DNA of 64,000 nt from NCBI GenBank assembly GCA_040005635.1, contig JBDTYM010000001.1, forward strand, positions 41,324 to 105,323, written 5' to 3'. Below are positions 16,055-24,145 of the stretch, piece by piece (the stretch's first letter is position 1; every line of letters begins with the position of its first letter). Below the pieces are notes generated by a model that made no database searches, was not told the DNA's origin, and was given only the letters and a program-made list of their open reading frames with translations. Source of the stretch: Dokdonella_A sp040005635. Lineage in GTDB: Bacteria > Pseudomonadota > Gammaproteobacteria > Xanthomonadales > Rhodanobacteraceae. A program made the position numbers and the translations under genes.

Positions 16055-17311
16055 ATGCATCCAATATCAACGAGGTCGTACGCCATGTCTCGACGCCCAG
16101 CCGTGTCCCGCAGCAACGCCCGCACCTCACGCCTGTTCACGGCGCTGTTCAGTTGCGGCATGGCCGGCGCCGCGCTGTTCGCGGCCGACGCAAGTGCGGT
16201 GTCGATCCAGGGCGGCGACTGGGAACTCGACGTCGGCGGCATCGTCAACGCTTACTACACCGCAGCCAGCTGCTCGGGAACCCAGCTTGCCAGCGGTGTC
16301 GCCATGGCCGGCAAAGGACTCGGCTGCGCCGGCGAGAGCCACAAGACCACCATCGGCAACGGTCTGTTGCCGAGCGGCCTGATCACCAAGTTCAAGACCA
16401 CCCAGGACGGCATCGACATCGGCGGCACCATCGGCATCATGGTGCATGCCGCGACCTCGTCGGGCGTCGCGCCGAACTCCGGCGTCGACGTGCGCCAGGC
16501 GTTCTTCACCCTCGGCACCGCCGAAGCGGGCAGCTTGAAGGTCGGACGCGACTATGGCGTGTTCGGCGCCAATGCGATCCTGAGCGACATGACGCTGCTC
16601 GGTGCGGGTGCACCCGCCGCAGCGAGCCAGCGCAACCGAGTCGCACTCGGTCACATCGGCTCGGGCTATACCTATCTCGACAACTACGGCCAGCTCACCT
16701 ACACCTCGCCGACCCTCGGCGGCGGCTTCACCTTCACCGGCGGCGTATTCAGTCCGGTCGATGCCGGCCCCTATGTCTCGAAGGCCTACCCGCAGCTGCA
16801 GGCGCAGCTTGCCTACAACGTCGAGGGCCTCAAGGTCTGGGCCGGCGCCAAGGCGCAAAAGTTCTATCTGTCCGACTCGGCACCCGCCGGCAGCGTGCCG
16901 AGCAACACCAACTTCAACGAAGTTGCCGGCGAAGTCGGCGCGTCCTTGACGACGGGTCCATTCGGCCTGCTCGCCAACGTGCAGTACGGCAAGGGCATCG
17001 GCATCCTCTCCGACGGCGACCAGGGCGCGCAGAAAGGTTTCAACTATCTCGTGCAGGGCAGCTACAAGCTGACCGACAAGCTGAAGTTTGGCCTCAACTA
17101 CGGCAAGAGCCAGAACAAGGACAATGACGTCTACAACGATCTCTACAACCTCAACTTCAAGTCGAACGACAACATCACCGGCGGCCTCTACTACCAGCTG
17201 ACGAAGAGCGTCACGCTGGCGGCCGAACTGGTGAAGCTGCGCTCGAAGGACTATGCCGGCAACACCGCCAAGCAGTACGGCGGCGACATCGGCGGCATCA
17301 TCTTCTTCTGA
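16055..17311 (+). CDS. Outer-membrane porin (Gram-negative general porin type)
   Basis: A 418-residue beta-barrel porin. The start at 16055 is set by a strong Shine-Dalgarno (GGAGGAGGAAG, 16042-16052). A long basic n-region precedes the hydrophobic part (LFTALFSCGMAGAALFAADASA), with cleavage near ASA/VS. The mature chain alternates short amphipathic strands with Gly/Asp/Asn turns, includes porin-like VDVRQAFFTLGTAEAGSLKVGRDYG-type sequence, and ends in ...GGIIFF, the C-terminal Phe used by the BAM machinery. It probably forms a trimeric channel; substrate preference is unknown. A long GC hairpin follows the stop. Confidence 0.88.
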   Translation: MHPISTRSYAMSRRPAVSRSNARTSRLFTALFSCGMAGAALFAADASAVSIQGGDWELDVGGIVNAYYTAASCSGTQLASGVAMAGKGLGCAGESHKTTIGNGLLPSGLITKFKTTQDGIDIGGTIGIMVHAATSSGVAPNSGVDVRQAFFTLGTAEAGSLKVGRDYGVFGANAILSDMTLLGAGAPAAASQRNRVALGHIGSGYTYLDNYGQLTYTSPTLGGGFTFTGGVFSPVDAGPYVSKAYPQLQAQLAYNVEGLKVWAGAKAQKFYLSDSAPAGSVPSNTNFNEVAGEVGASLTTGPFGLLANVQYGKGIGILSDGDQGAQKGFNYLVQGSYKLTDKLKFGLNYGKSQNKDNDVYNDLYNLNFKSNDNITGGLYYQLTKSVTLAAELVKLRSKDYAGNTAKQYGGDIGGIIFF

Positions 17312-17356
17312 TCGCTCGACAACGCGCCCGAGAAAAAGCACTGCCCCGAATCCAAA

Positions 17357-17392
17357 CCACGCGCCGGCCGCCCAACGTCGGCCGGCGCGTGG
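17357..17392 (+). terminator. Strong 14-bp GC hairpin after the porin gene
   Basis: CCACGCGCCGGCCG pairs perfectly with CGGCCGGCGCGTGG around an 8-base loop, 45 nt after the porin stop. AATCC/GGATT sequences flank the stem and can extend it. There is no T run, so it is a transcript-end stabiliser or non-canonical terminator. Confidence 0.55.
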
Positions 17393-17479
17393 GATTGGAC
17401 TCACGCCGCAGCCTGGCGCGCATTCCCGTTGCAACCGATCGTCTATGATCGAGGCCGCCCCACGCGCCTGCGATCGCTC

Positions 17480-19012
17480 ATGCCCGACCGCGTCAACGAC
17501 ACCCTGCGCCGCATCCTGACCGCGCGCGTCTACGACGTCGCACGCGAGAGCGAACTGGATTTTGCGCCGCACCTTTCCGACCGGCTCGGCAATCGCATTT
17601 ATCTCAAGCGCGAGGACAACCAGACGGTGTTCTCGTTCAAGCTGCGTGGCGCCTACAACAAGATGGCGCAGCTGTCTGCGCAGCAACTCGCGCGCGGCGT
17701 GTTCGCAGCCTCCGCCGGCAATCATGCGCAAGGCGTAGCGCTCGCCGCGCGCAAGCTCGGCACGCGCGCCGTCATCGTGATGCCGGTGACGACACCGGCG
17801 GTGAAGATCGATGCCGTGCGCGCCCATGGCGGCGATGCGGTCGAGATCGTACTCAGCGGCGACTCCTACAGCGACGCTTATCGCGAAGCGCTGTTCATCG
17901 GCGATGCGCGCGGTCTCACACTGGTGCACCCGTTCGATGACCGCGACGTGATCGCCGGCCAGGGCACTATCGCGATGGAAATCCTGCGGCAGCACCAGGC
18001 TCCGATTCACGCGATCTTCGTGCCGGTCGGCGGTGGCGGGCTGATCGCCGGCATCGCCGCCTATGTCAAAGCCGTGCGGCCGGAAATTCGCGTGATTGGC
18101 GTGCAGACCGAGGATTCCGATGCGATGGCGCGCTCGCTGGAGCGCGGCGAGCGGGTCGAACTGGCCGAGGTCGGCCTGTTCTCGGACGGCACTGCGGTCA
18201 AGCTCGTCGGTGCCGAAACCTTCGCGATCTGCCGCGAGCACGTCGATGAAATCCTGCGCGTCGATACCGATGCGCTGTGCGCGGCGATCAAGGACGTCTA
18301 TGCCGACACGCGCAGCACACTCGAACCGGCGGGCGCACTGGCGGTGGCCGGCGCGAAGGCCTACGTCGAGCGCGAGGGCATCGCCGGCACCACCCTGGTC
18401 GCGATTGCCAGTGGCGCCAATCTCAATTTCGACCGCCTGCGTTTCGTCGCCGAACGCGCCGAGGTCGGCGAGGCGCGCGAGGCGTTGTTCGCCATCACGA
18501 TGCCGGAGGAGCGCGGCAGCTTCCGCCGCTTCTGCGCCCTGCTCGGCGCGCGCAGCATCACCGAGTTCAGCTACCGCATCGGCGATCCGGCGAGCGCGCG
18601 ACTGTTCGTCGGCGTGCAGACGAAAAGCGCCGGCGAGAATGCCGACATCGCGCGCGACTTCAGGCGTGGCGGCTTCGACGTGCTCGATCTGACCCACGAC
18701 GAACTGGCGAAACTGCACCTGCGTCACATGATCGGCGGCCGCTCGGCATTGGCCGAACACGAACTGCTGTATCGCTTCGACTTTCCCGAGCGCCCCGGCG
18801 CGCTCGCGCGATTTCTCGCGGTGCTCGATCCGGCCTGGAACATCAGCTTGTTCCACTACCGCAACCACGGCGCCGACTACGGCCGCATCCTGGTCGGCAT
18901 CCAGGTGCCGGATGCGGATCGGACGGCGTTCGCCGCTTTCCTCACGCGGCTCGGCTACGCCTATTGCGACGAAAGCGACAATCCGGCTTATCGGCTGTTG
19001 CTGCGCGCCTGA
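17480..19012 (+). CDS. ilvA: Threonine ammonia-lyase, biosynthetic
   Basis: A 510-residue PLP enzyme converting threonine to 2-oxobutanoate, the committed step of isoleucine synthesis. ATG 17480 is chosen over an upstream ATG (17429) because MPDRVNDTLRRILTARVYDVA matches the family start. The PLP lysine is Lys54 in VFSFKLRGAYNKM; the Gly-rich phosphate loop is PVGGGGLIAGIA. The C-terminal 180 residues form two ACT-like regulatory domains (EERGSFRRFCALLG and FPERPGALARFLAVL), so isoleucine feedback inhibition is expected. The remaining branched-chain genes are in the attenuated superoperon at 29-41 kb. The next gene starts 34 nt downstream on the same strand. Confidence 0.95.
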   Translation: MPDRVNDTLRRILTARVYDVARESELDFAPHLSDRLGNRIYLKREDNQTVFSFKLRGAYNKMAQLSAQQLARGVFAASAGNHAQGVALAARKLGTRAVIVMPVTTPAVKIDAVRAHGGDAVEIVLSGDSYSDAYREALFIGDARGLTLVHPFDDRDVIAGQGTIAMEILRQHQAPIHAIFVPVGGGGLIAGIAAYVKAVRPEIRVIGVQTEDSDAMARSLERGERVELAEVGLFSDGTAVKLVGAETFAICREHVDEILRVDTDALCAAIKDVYADTRSTLEPAGALAVAGAKAYVEREGIAGTTLVAIASGANLNFDRLRFVAERAEVGEAREALFAITMPEERGSFRRFCALLGARSITEFSYRIGDPASARLFVGVQTKSAGENADIARDFRRGGFDVLDLTHDELAKLHLRHMIGGRSALAEHELLYRFDFPERPGALARFLAVLDPAWNISLFHYRNHGADYGRILVGIQVPDADRTAFAAFLTRLGYAYCDESDNPAYRLLLRA

Positions 19013-19046
19013 CCGATCCCGCCATGCCTGCAGCGGAAGTCTTCGT

Positions 19047-19808
19047 GTGAACGACGCGGCCCATCCGGATGCGGAACTGCCGCGCATTGCGCTCGCGCCG
19101 CGTTCGTACACCGGCGATGTCGACGCTGCCGGCGCGTGGCGCAAGCAACAGACTTTTTTTGAACGCAGCTTGCAGGAGCGCTTGACCGCCGCTGGCGGCC
19201 TGGTGATCGGCACCTGTCTGCCTGCCGAGGCGGATGTTGCAACGCGCCTGGCGTCTGCCTATGCCAGGCAGTGTAGCGGCCTCATCCTGCAAGGGGGCAC
19301 CGACATCGGCGGCGCATCCAGCGCGAACACATCGTCCACGCACGACACTTCCCGCGATTTTTTCGAGATCGCGCTGGTGCGAGCGTTCCTGCAGCTCGAC
19401 AAGCCCATCCTCGGCATCTGCCGGGGCATGCAGCTGATCAATGTTGCATTCGGCGGTTCGCTCGTCGCGATGTCCGACGCGCAGGCATCTCGCCACAGCG
19501 ATCCTTCTATATATACAGCGCATGCACACCCGATCGAACTCACCGAAGCGGGTTACCTTGCCATCTTGTACGGTTGCCGCCGCGGCCGCGTGAACACAGC
19601 ACATCGCCAGGCCGTGCAGCGAATCGGCCAGTCGCTGTGCATCGAAGCGGTGTGTGCAGACGACAGCAGCGTCGAGGCGTTGCGCTCGCGCGTTCATCGC
19701 CATGTGCTCGGGGTGCAGTGGCACCCGGAGTTCGATATCGCCATACCCGATCGTTTGGATGGCGACCGCCTGTTGCGCGATTTTGTCGCCCGCTGCGCAG
19801 TTCGCTAG
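19047..19808 (+). CDS. Class I glutamine-amidotransferase-like hydrolase (peptidase C26; probable gamma-glutamyl-CDP-amidate hydrolase)
   Basis: A 253-residue class I GATase-fold hydrolase (PuuD/C26 group). The nucleophile elbow is LGICRGMQLINVAFGGSL and the His/Glu dyad is GVQWHPEFD. The GTG start at 19047 follows ilvA by 34 nt. Family knowledge: C26 enzymes cleave gamma-glutamyl amide bonds. In Campylobacter jejuni, Cj1417 removes glutamate from gamma-glutamyl-CDP-amidate to release cytidine diphosphoramidate. Because homologues of the other pathway steps follow directly, I infer that role here rather than polyamine catabolism. A local AT run (CTATATATACAG near 19507) is unusual for the region. 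Confidence 0.85.
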   Translation: MNDAAHPDAELPRIALAPRSYTGDVDAAGAWRKQQTFFERSLQERLTAAGGLVIGTCLPAEADVATRLASAYARQCSGLILQGGTDIGGASSANTSSTHDTSRDFFEIALVRAFLQLDKPILGICRGMQLINVAFGGSLVAMSDAQASRHSDPSIYTAHAHPIELTEAGYLAILYGCRRGRVNTAHRQAVQRIGQSLCIEAVCADDSSVEALRSRVHRHVLGVQWHPEFDIAIPDRLDGDRLLRDFVARCAVR

Positions 19809-19840
19809 ACTTGCGGCACATCCGCTACGCGTGCGATCGA

Positions 19841-22144
19841 ATGTCCGGAGTTGACGAGCACGCGCGGCGCGATCGCGAATTTGTCGCGTGGAGCGGCAAG
19901 CGCGCGACCCTTGAAGGCCTGCGGCCGTCTCTTCGAACGGCGCGTGTGCCCGACGGATTCCCGGTCAGCTTCGCGCGCTGGCGCGATCGACGCGCAGCGA
20001 CGGTCGAGGGGATCGCGAACCGCTCGAGCCACATGCAGCTGGCCGTGCGCAGCGACCGCGCCGGCGAGGATTCAGCGAGCGTCTCCAGTGCCGGCCGCTA
20101 TCGCACTTGCCTCGACGTCGATGGCTCCGATCGACGGCGGATCGCAGCGGCGGTGGATGCCGTGTTCGCGAGTTACGCGCCCGCCCGCGCTGCCGACGAA
20201 GTCTTCATTCAACGCCAGATCACGCCGGTGCGCGATGCGATCGTGGCATCGACTCACGCGCTGCCCGACGGCGCCGCCTATCGTGTCCTCAGCATCGCGG
20301 CCGGACCGCGCAGCGATGAAGTGACGCGCGGTGCCGCCGATGTCGACACCTGGTACCTGGCGCGCGACAGCACTCGTCCGGACAGCCTGCCAGCTCATTG
20401 GCGCCCTTATCTGCGGACGCTGCTCGAGGTCGAGCACATCGTCGGTACGCAACCCTGCGAAGTCGAGATGGTGGCTGACCAAGACGGCGACGTCTGGCTG
20501 CTGCAGGTACGGCCGCTGATCGTGCGCACACAGGTCGAGCCTGCGTTGATCGCGCTGCGCCAGGCGACGGAAGCCGGCTTGCGCGCGCGGTCGCAGGCAT
20601 CGCCCTTGCTCGGCATGATGCCCGACTGGAATCCTGCCGAACTTCTCGGCGAGCACCCGCGTCCGCTCGCGCGCGACCTCTTCGACGCGTTGATCACGCG
20701 CCGCGCCTGGCGCATCGGTCGCAGCGCCCTTGGCCACGCCGATGTCGGCGACGTCGGCCTGTTGCAGATCCATGCCGGTCGGCCGTATGTCGACGTGCGG
20801 ACGAGTCTGCGTTCGCTGTTGCCGGCATCGGTCGCCGCCGCAATCGGCGAACGCATGGTCGATGCGTATTGCCGACGTTTGCGCGCGTACCCCGTGCTTC
20901 ACGACAAAATCGAATTCGAGATCGCCTTCACGGCCGCACACCCGGGTATCGAGGATCGGATCGAGTCGCGCTATCCCGGCGTACTCGATGCGCGCGAGCG
21001 CAGTGCGTTTGCGCACGCACTGCGCGCGCCGACGCGGGCGGCACTCGACGGCCCGAGGGTGCAACGCCTGCGTGGCGGATTTCTGCGCGACCTGCACTCG
21101 CCGGTGCCGCGGGCACATCCGGCGCGACTTCGCCACGCACTGGCGCGCCTGGAACTGCGCAGCGCCGTCCGCTTCGCCACGGCGGCGCGCATGGCATTCG
21201 CGGTCGAGGCCCTGTTGCGAACGGCGGTCGATGAGGGTGCGCTCGATGCGACCCGCCTTACCGGCTTCAAGCAGTCGGCGCTCGTCGACCCGGCCTTGCC
21301 ATGGCTGCGCGCGGAAGGCGACATGCAGCTCACACGCAACGCGGCACTCGGCCACATCCGCGCTGGAACGTTCGATCTGGCGGTGCCTGCACGTCGCGAA
21401 ATCCTGGCACACGCTTTCGCATCCGCGTCTTCGCTGCTACCAGCCGGTTCTGCCGCGCTGGCGCCGACCGCGCAGGAAAGTGCATATCTGCAACGCATGC
21501 TCGAGCCGCTCGACATCGCCATGTCGCCGGTCGAGCTGCTCGTCCACTATCGCCGCTTGTTGCAGCTGCGCGAGCTCGGCAAGTTTGCACTCGCGCGCGG
21601 CGTATCGCTGCTGCTGGATGCTCTCCAGGCACACGCGGCGAGCCTTGACATCGGGCGCGAGGACGCCGGTTGGCTGCCGCTGCGCGATCTGCTGGACGCC
21701 GACATGCCGGCAGCGGTGCTGCAGACGCGTATCGTCGGCGCACGCCAGCAGCATCAGCTGGAAAGCCGGCTGCGCATGCCACTACTGCTCGACCGCTTCG
21801 CGCTCGATAGCATCCACTACGCACCCGGCCAGGCAAACTATCTTGGCAATGGACTGCATGGCGGGCCGCCGATCCGGGTTGACGCGCACACGCATCCGGA
21901 CAGTGTTCCCCTGCACGCCATCATCGTCATCGCGAGCGCCGATCCGGGCTTCGACTGGATCTTCCTGCGTCGACCGGCCGCCCTGGTAACCGCGTTCGGA
22001 GGGCCGAACTCGCACATGGCCATCCGTTGCGCGGAAAGTGGAGTTCCGGCACTCCTCGGCGTCGGGCCCGAACGGTTCCGCCGGCTCGCCGACGCGCCCC
22101 GCATCACCATCAACTTCGACGCACGCACATGCATCATCGGTTAG
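19841..22144 (+). CDS. PEP-synthase-like kinase (probable L-glutamine kinase of phosphoramidate synthesis)
   Basis: A 767-residue enzyme built like PEP synthase/PPDK but shorter. An N-terminal ATP-grasp half shows LAVRSDRAGEDSAS...AGRY and ends with the typical EVEMVADQDGDVWLLQVRPL. A helical middle region follows, then a C-terminal swivelling phosphohistidine domain with TAFGGPNSHMAIRCAESGVP, whose His is near residue 725. The C-terminal PEP/pyruvate-binding barrel of PEP synthase is absent. Family knowledge: Cj1418 has this architecture and phosphorylates the amide nitrogen of glutamine from ATP via a phosphohistidine. The start is ATG 19841, and the 3' end overlaps the methyltransferase start by 16 nt. 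Confidence 0.85.
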   Translation: MSGVDEHARRDREFVAWSGKRATLEGLRPSLRTARVPDGFPVSFARWRDRRAATVEGIANRSSHMQLAVRSDRAGEDSASVSSAGRYRTCLDVDGSDRRRIAAAVDAVFASYAPARAADEVFIQRQITPVRDAIVASTHALPDGAAYRVLSIAAGPRSDEVTRGAADVDTWYLARDSTRPDSLPAHWRPYLRTLLEVEHIVGTQPCEVEMVADQDGDVWLLQVRPLIVRTQVEPALIALRQATEAGLRARSQASPLLGMMPDWNPAELLGEHPRPLARDLFDALITRRAWRIGRSALGHADVGDVGLLQIHAGRPYVDVRTSLRSLLPASVAAAIGERMVDAYCRRLRAYPVLHDKIEFEIAFTAAHPGIEDRIESRYPGVLDARERSAFAHALRAPTRAALDGPRVQRLRGGFLRDLHSPVPRAHPARLRHALARLELRSAVRFATAARMAFAVEALLRTAVDEGALDATRLTGFKQSALVDPALPWLRAEGDMQLTRNAALGHIRAGTFDLAVPARREILAHAFASASSLLPAGSAALAPTAQESAYLQRMLEPLDIAMSPVELLVHYRRLLQLRELGKFALARGVSLLLDALQAHAASLDIGREDAGWLPLRDLLDADMPAAVLQTRIVGARQQHQLESRLRMPLLLDRFALDSIHYAPGQANYLGNGLHGGPPIRVDAHTHPDSVPLHAIIVIASADPGFDWIFLRRPAALVTAFGGPNSHMAIRCAESGVPALLGVGPERFRRLADAPRITINFDARTCIIG

Positions 22145-22899
22145 CACCTTCCGTGGCAACGTTGGATTGGGACTACAGCGCGCTGGCTGAACACTATCGG
22201 CAACGTGCGCCCTACGCGCCGTCTGCGCTGCACGAGTTGTTCGCCACGATCGGCCTTCCGGCACGATCGGCCTGCATCGACATCGGCGCGGGCACGGGAC
22301 GCCTGACCGCGAGCCTGCTCGCCGAGGGCCTGCAGGTCACGGCGATCGAGCCGAATGCCGCGATGCGCGCGATCGGATCCGACGAGTGTCCGCAGGCGCA
22401 CTGGCTGCCGACGCGCGGCGAAGCGACCGGGCTTCCCGACCGCTGCTGCCGGCTGGTCACGTTCGGCTCGTCATTCAACGTGCTGGCCGCGGATGCGGCG
22501 CTGCGCGAATCTGCGCGCCTGCTGCGGCCCGGCGGCTGGCTCGTCTGCCTGTGGAATCACCGCGACCTCGACGACCCGTTGCAGGCGCAGTTGCAGGCTG
22601 TGATTGGCGGCCGCGTTGCCGGGTACGATCACGGCCGTCGTCGCGACGATCCGACCCCGCAGCTGCTCGCAGGCAACCTCTTCGGCGACATCGTTCCCCT
22701 CTGCGGCAGCGTGCTCCATACGCTGTCGTGCGCCGACTTCGTCGACGGCTTCCGCGCACACGCAACGCTCATCAGGCAGGCCGGTTCCGCGCTGCCGGAC
22801 GTCCTCGAAGCGCTGGCAGCCGTGTTGCACGATCGCACCCACATCACGGTCCCTTTCATCACGCGCATCTATGCGGCGCGTCTGAAGCATCGCGCATGA
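22129..22899 (+). CDS. Class I SAM-dependent methyltransferase (probable phosphoramidate O-methyltransferase)
   Basis: A 256-residue Rossmann methyltransferase with motif I SACIDIGAGTGRLTASL, acidic motif II VTAIEPN and post-motif ARLLRPGGWLVCLWNHRD. ATG 22129 overlaps the kinase stop, and its own stop overlaps the next start as ATGA (22896-22899), so it is inside one coupled operon. Family knowledge: in the Campylobacter MeOPN pathway a methyltransferase (Cj1419/Cj1420) O-methylates the phosphoramidate moiety. That role is inferred from context. From motifs alone it is a generic small-molecule methyltransferase. Confidence 0.85.
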   Translation: MHHRLAPSVATLDWDYSALAEHYRQRAPYAPSALHELFATIGLPARSACIDIGAGTGRLTASLLAEGLQVTAIEPNAAMRAIGSDECPQAHWLPTRGEATGLPDRCCRLVTFGSSFNVLAADAALRESARLLRPGGWLVCLWNHRDLDDPLQAQLQAVIGGRVAGYDHGRRRDDPTPQLLAGNLFGDIVPLCGSVLHTLSCADFVDGFRAHATLIRQAGSALPDVLEALAAVLHDRTHITVPFITRIYAARLKHRA

Positions 22900-23666
22900 C
22901 CGCGGCGGTCATCCTCGCCGCAGGTCGTGGATCGCGGCTCGGCAAATACACGCGGCATCTTCCCAAGGCGCTGGTGCGCGCGGGCGGCCGCTCGTTGCTG
23001 GGCTGGCATTGCCATGCCCTGCGCGAATGCGGCGTGTCGCCGGTGATCGTTGCCGGTGGCTACCTCAGTGAGCGCATCGAGCATGCGCAGCTCGAGCTTG
23101 TGGACGTGCCGCATTGGAGCGAAACCGGCCCGCTGGCATCGCTGCGCGCGACGCAACCGGCGCGGCTCGGGCAGGACTTTCTCGTCGTGTATGCCGACTG
23201 CCCACATCATGCGTCGAATCTGCGGCGACTGTTGACGGTCACCGACGACATCGCCGTCGTCGGCGACCGCGCCTGGAGACCGCTCTGGCAGCAGCGGCAC
23301 GCGCAACCGTTGGACGACGCGGAATCCTATCGCGGTGCAGGCGGCCTGCTGCAGGCGATCGGCGCTCGCCCGAGCCACCTCGACGAGATCGACGCTCAAT
23401 TCGCCGGCCTGCTGCGCTTCACGCAGGAAGGCTGGCAATGCGCTGAGCGCGCGCTCACACAGAGCGCATCACCGCCGACCGACATGACGGGTCTGCTGGC
23501 CCTGCTCCTTGGCCGTGGCGAACGCATTGCCGACGTACCCATCCATGGCCGCTGGTGCGAGATCGACAGTGCCGACGATCTGCGTCTGTGCCGGCGTCGC
23601 CTGCGCGACGCGACGGGCTGGAGTCATGACTGGCGCGATAGCGCGGACGAACCACGATGGCCGTGA
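22896..23666 (+). CDS. Nucleotidyltransferase (probable CTP:phosphoglutamine cytidylyltransferase)
   Basis: A 256-residue GT-A-like nucleotidyltransferase. The NTP-binding loop is AVILAAGRGSRLG with PKALV supplying the conserved Lys; VVYADCPHH carries the metal-binding Asp and HGRWCEIDSADDL the C-terminal acidic site. It resembles phosphocholine cytidylyltransferases. Family knowledge: Cj1416 of this type joins L-glutamine phosphate and CTP into gamma-glutamyl-CDP-amidate. The adjacent glutamine-kinase-like and C26 hydrolase genes make that substrate more likely than choline phosphate. It starts inside the methyltransferase stop and overlaps the next gene by 10 nt. Confidence 0.87.
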   Translation: MTAAVILAAGRGSRLGKYTRHLPKALVRAGGRSLLGWHCHALRECGVSPVIVAGGYLSERIEHAQLELVDVPHWSETGPLASLRATQPARLGQDFLVVYADCPHHASNLRRLLTVTDDIAVVGDRAWRPLWQQRHAQPLDDAESYRGAGGLLQAIGARPSHLDEIDAQFAGLLRFTQEGWQCAERALTQSASPPTDMTGLLALLLGRGERIADVPIHGRWCEIDSADDLRLCRRRLRDATGWSHDWRDSADEPRWP

Positions 23667-24145
23667 TCTGGATCACCGGCCTTCCTGGTGTCGGCAAGAC
23701 CGCCACCGCCGGGTTGCTGTGCAGGCAATTGCGTGCGCGCGGTGAAGCGTGTGTGCTGCTCGACGGCGATTCGTTGCGACTCGCACTCGCTACACTGGGC
23801 GGCGGCTACGACTTCGAGTCGCGCCGTCGCCTCGCGCATGCATATAGCGAGCTGGCCAGCCTTCTGGAAGCACAGGAGCTGACGGTCATCATCGCGACCG
23901 TATCCCTGCTGCATGAAATCCACGCGGAGAATCGGCGCAGGTTCGCCGACTATATGGAGGTCCTGTTGATCTGCGACGAGAAGACGCGCCTTCAAAGGCG
24001 GATGCTGCACGGCTTGCAGGTGGGCGTCCAGGTCGAGGCGCAGTTTCCGCCCGCTCCTGACTTGACCCTGCATAGCGATGCCGCGTTGCCGGACGAGATC
24101 GCTCTGGCGATCGCGCAGCGTTGGCAGGGTCGGCATGAGCGCTAG
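23657..24145 (+). CDS. APS-kinase-like P-loop kinase (probable CDP-amidate 3'-kinase)
   Basis: A 162-residue P-loop kinase of the adenylylsulfate kinase type: Walker A ITGLPGVGKTATAGLL, the APS-kinase-like LLDGDSLRLALA, and ATVSLLHEIHAENRRRF in the substrate lid region. It is shorter and more diverged than CysC. Family knowledge: Cj1415 is such a homologue and phosphorylates the 3'-OH of cytidine diphosphoramidate, making a PAPS-like activated donor. No sulfate-assimilation genes (cysD, cysN, cysH) are nearby, which argues against true APS kinase. It overlaps both neighbours (10 and 11 nt). Confidence 0.86.
   Translation: MAVIWITGLPGVGKTATAGLLCRQLRARGEACVLLDGDSLRLALATLGGGYDFESRRRLAHAYSELASLLEAQELTVIIATVSLLHEIHAENRRRFADYMEVLLICDEKTRLQRRMLHGLQVGVQVEAQFPPAPDLTLHSDAALPDEIALAIAQRWQGRHER

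Noticed and set aside
16127..19213. Minus-strand open frame of over 1000 codons opposite the porin and ilvA genes
   Set aside because: It is a by-product of high GC content and codon bias on the opposite strand. Its translation is Arg/Ala/Asp-rich with no family match, while the plus strand carries clear porin and IlvA sequences.
19047..19808. Polyamine catabolism (PuuD) assignment
   Set aside because: The fold is the same, but no puuA/B/C genes are near and the operon partners indicate gamma-glutamyl-CDP-amidate hydrolysis.
22896..23666. Phosphocholine cytidylyltransferase (LicC) assignment
   Set aside because: The sequence is similar in type, but no choline kinase or phosphocholine transferase genes are present; context supports phosphoglutamine.
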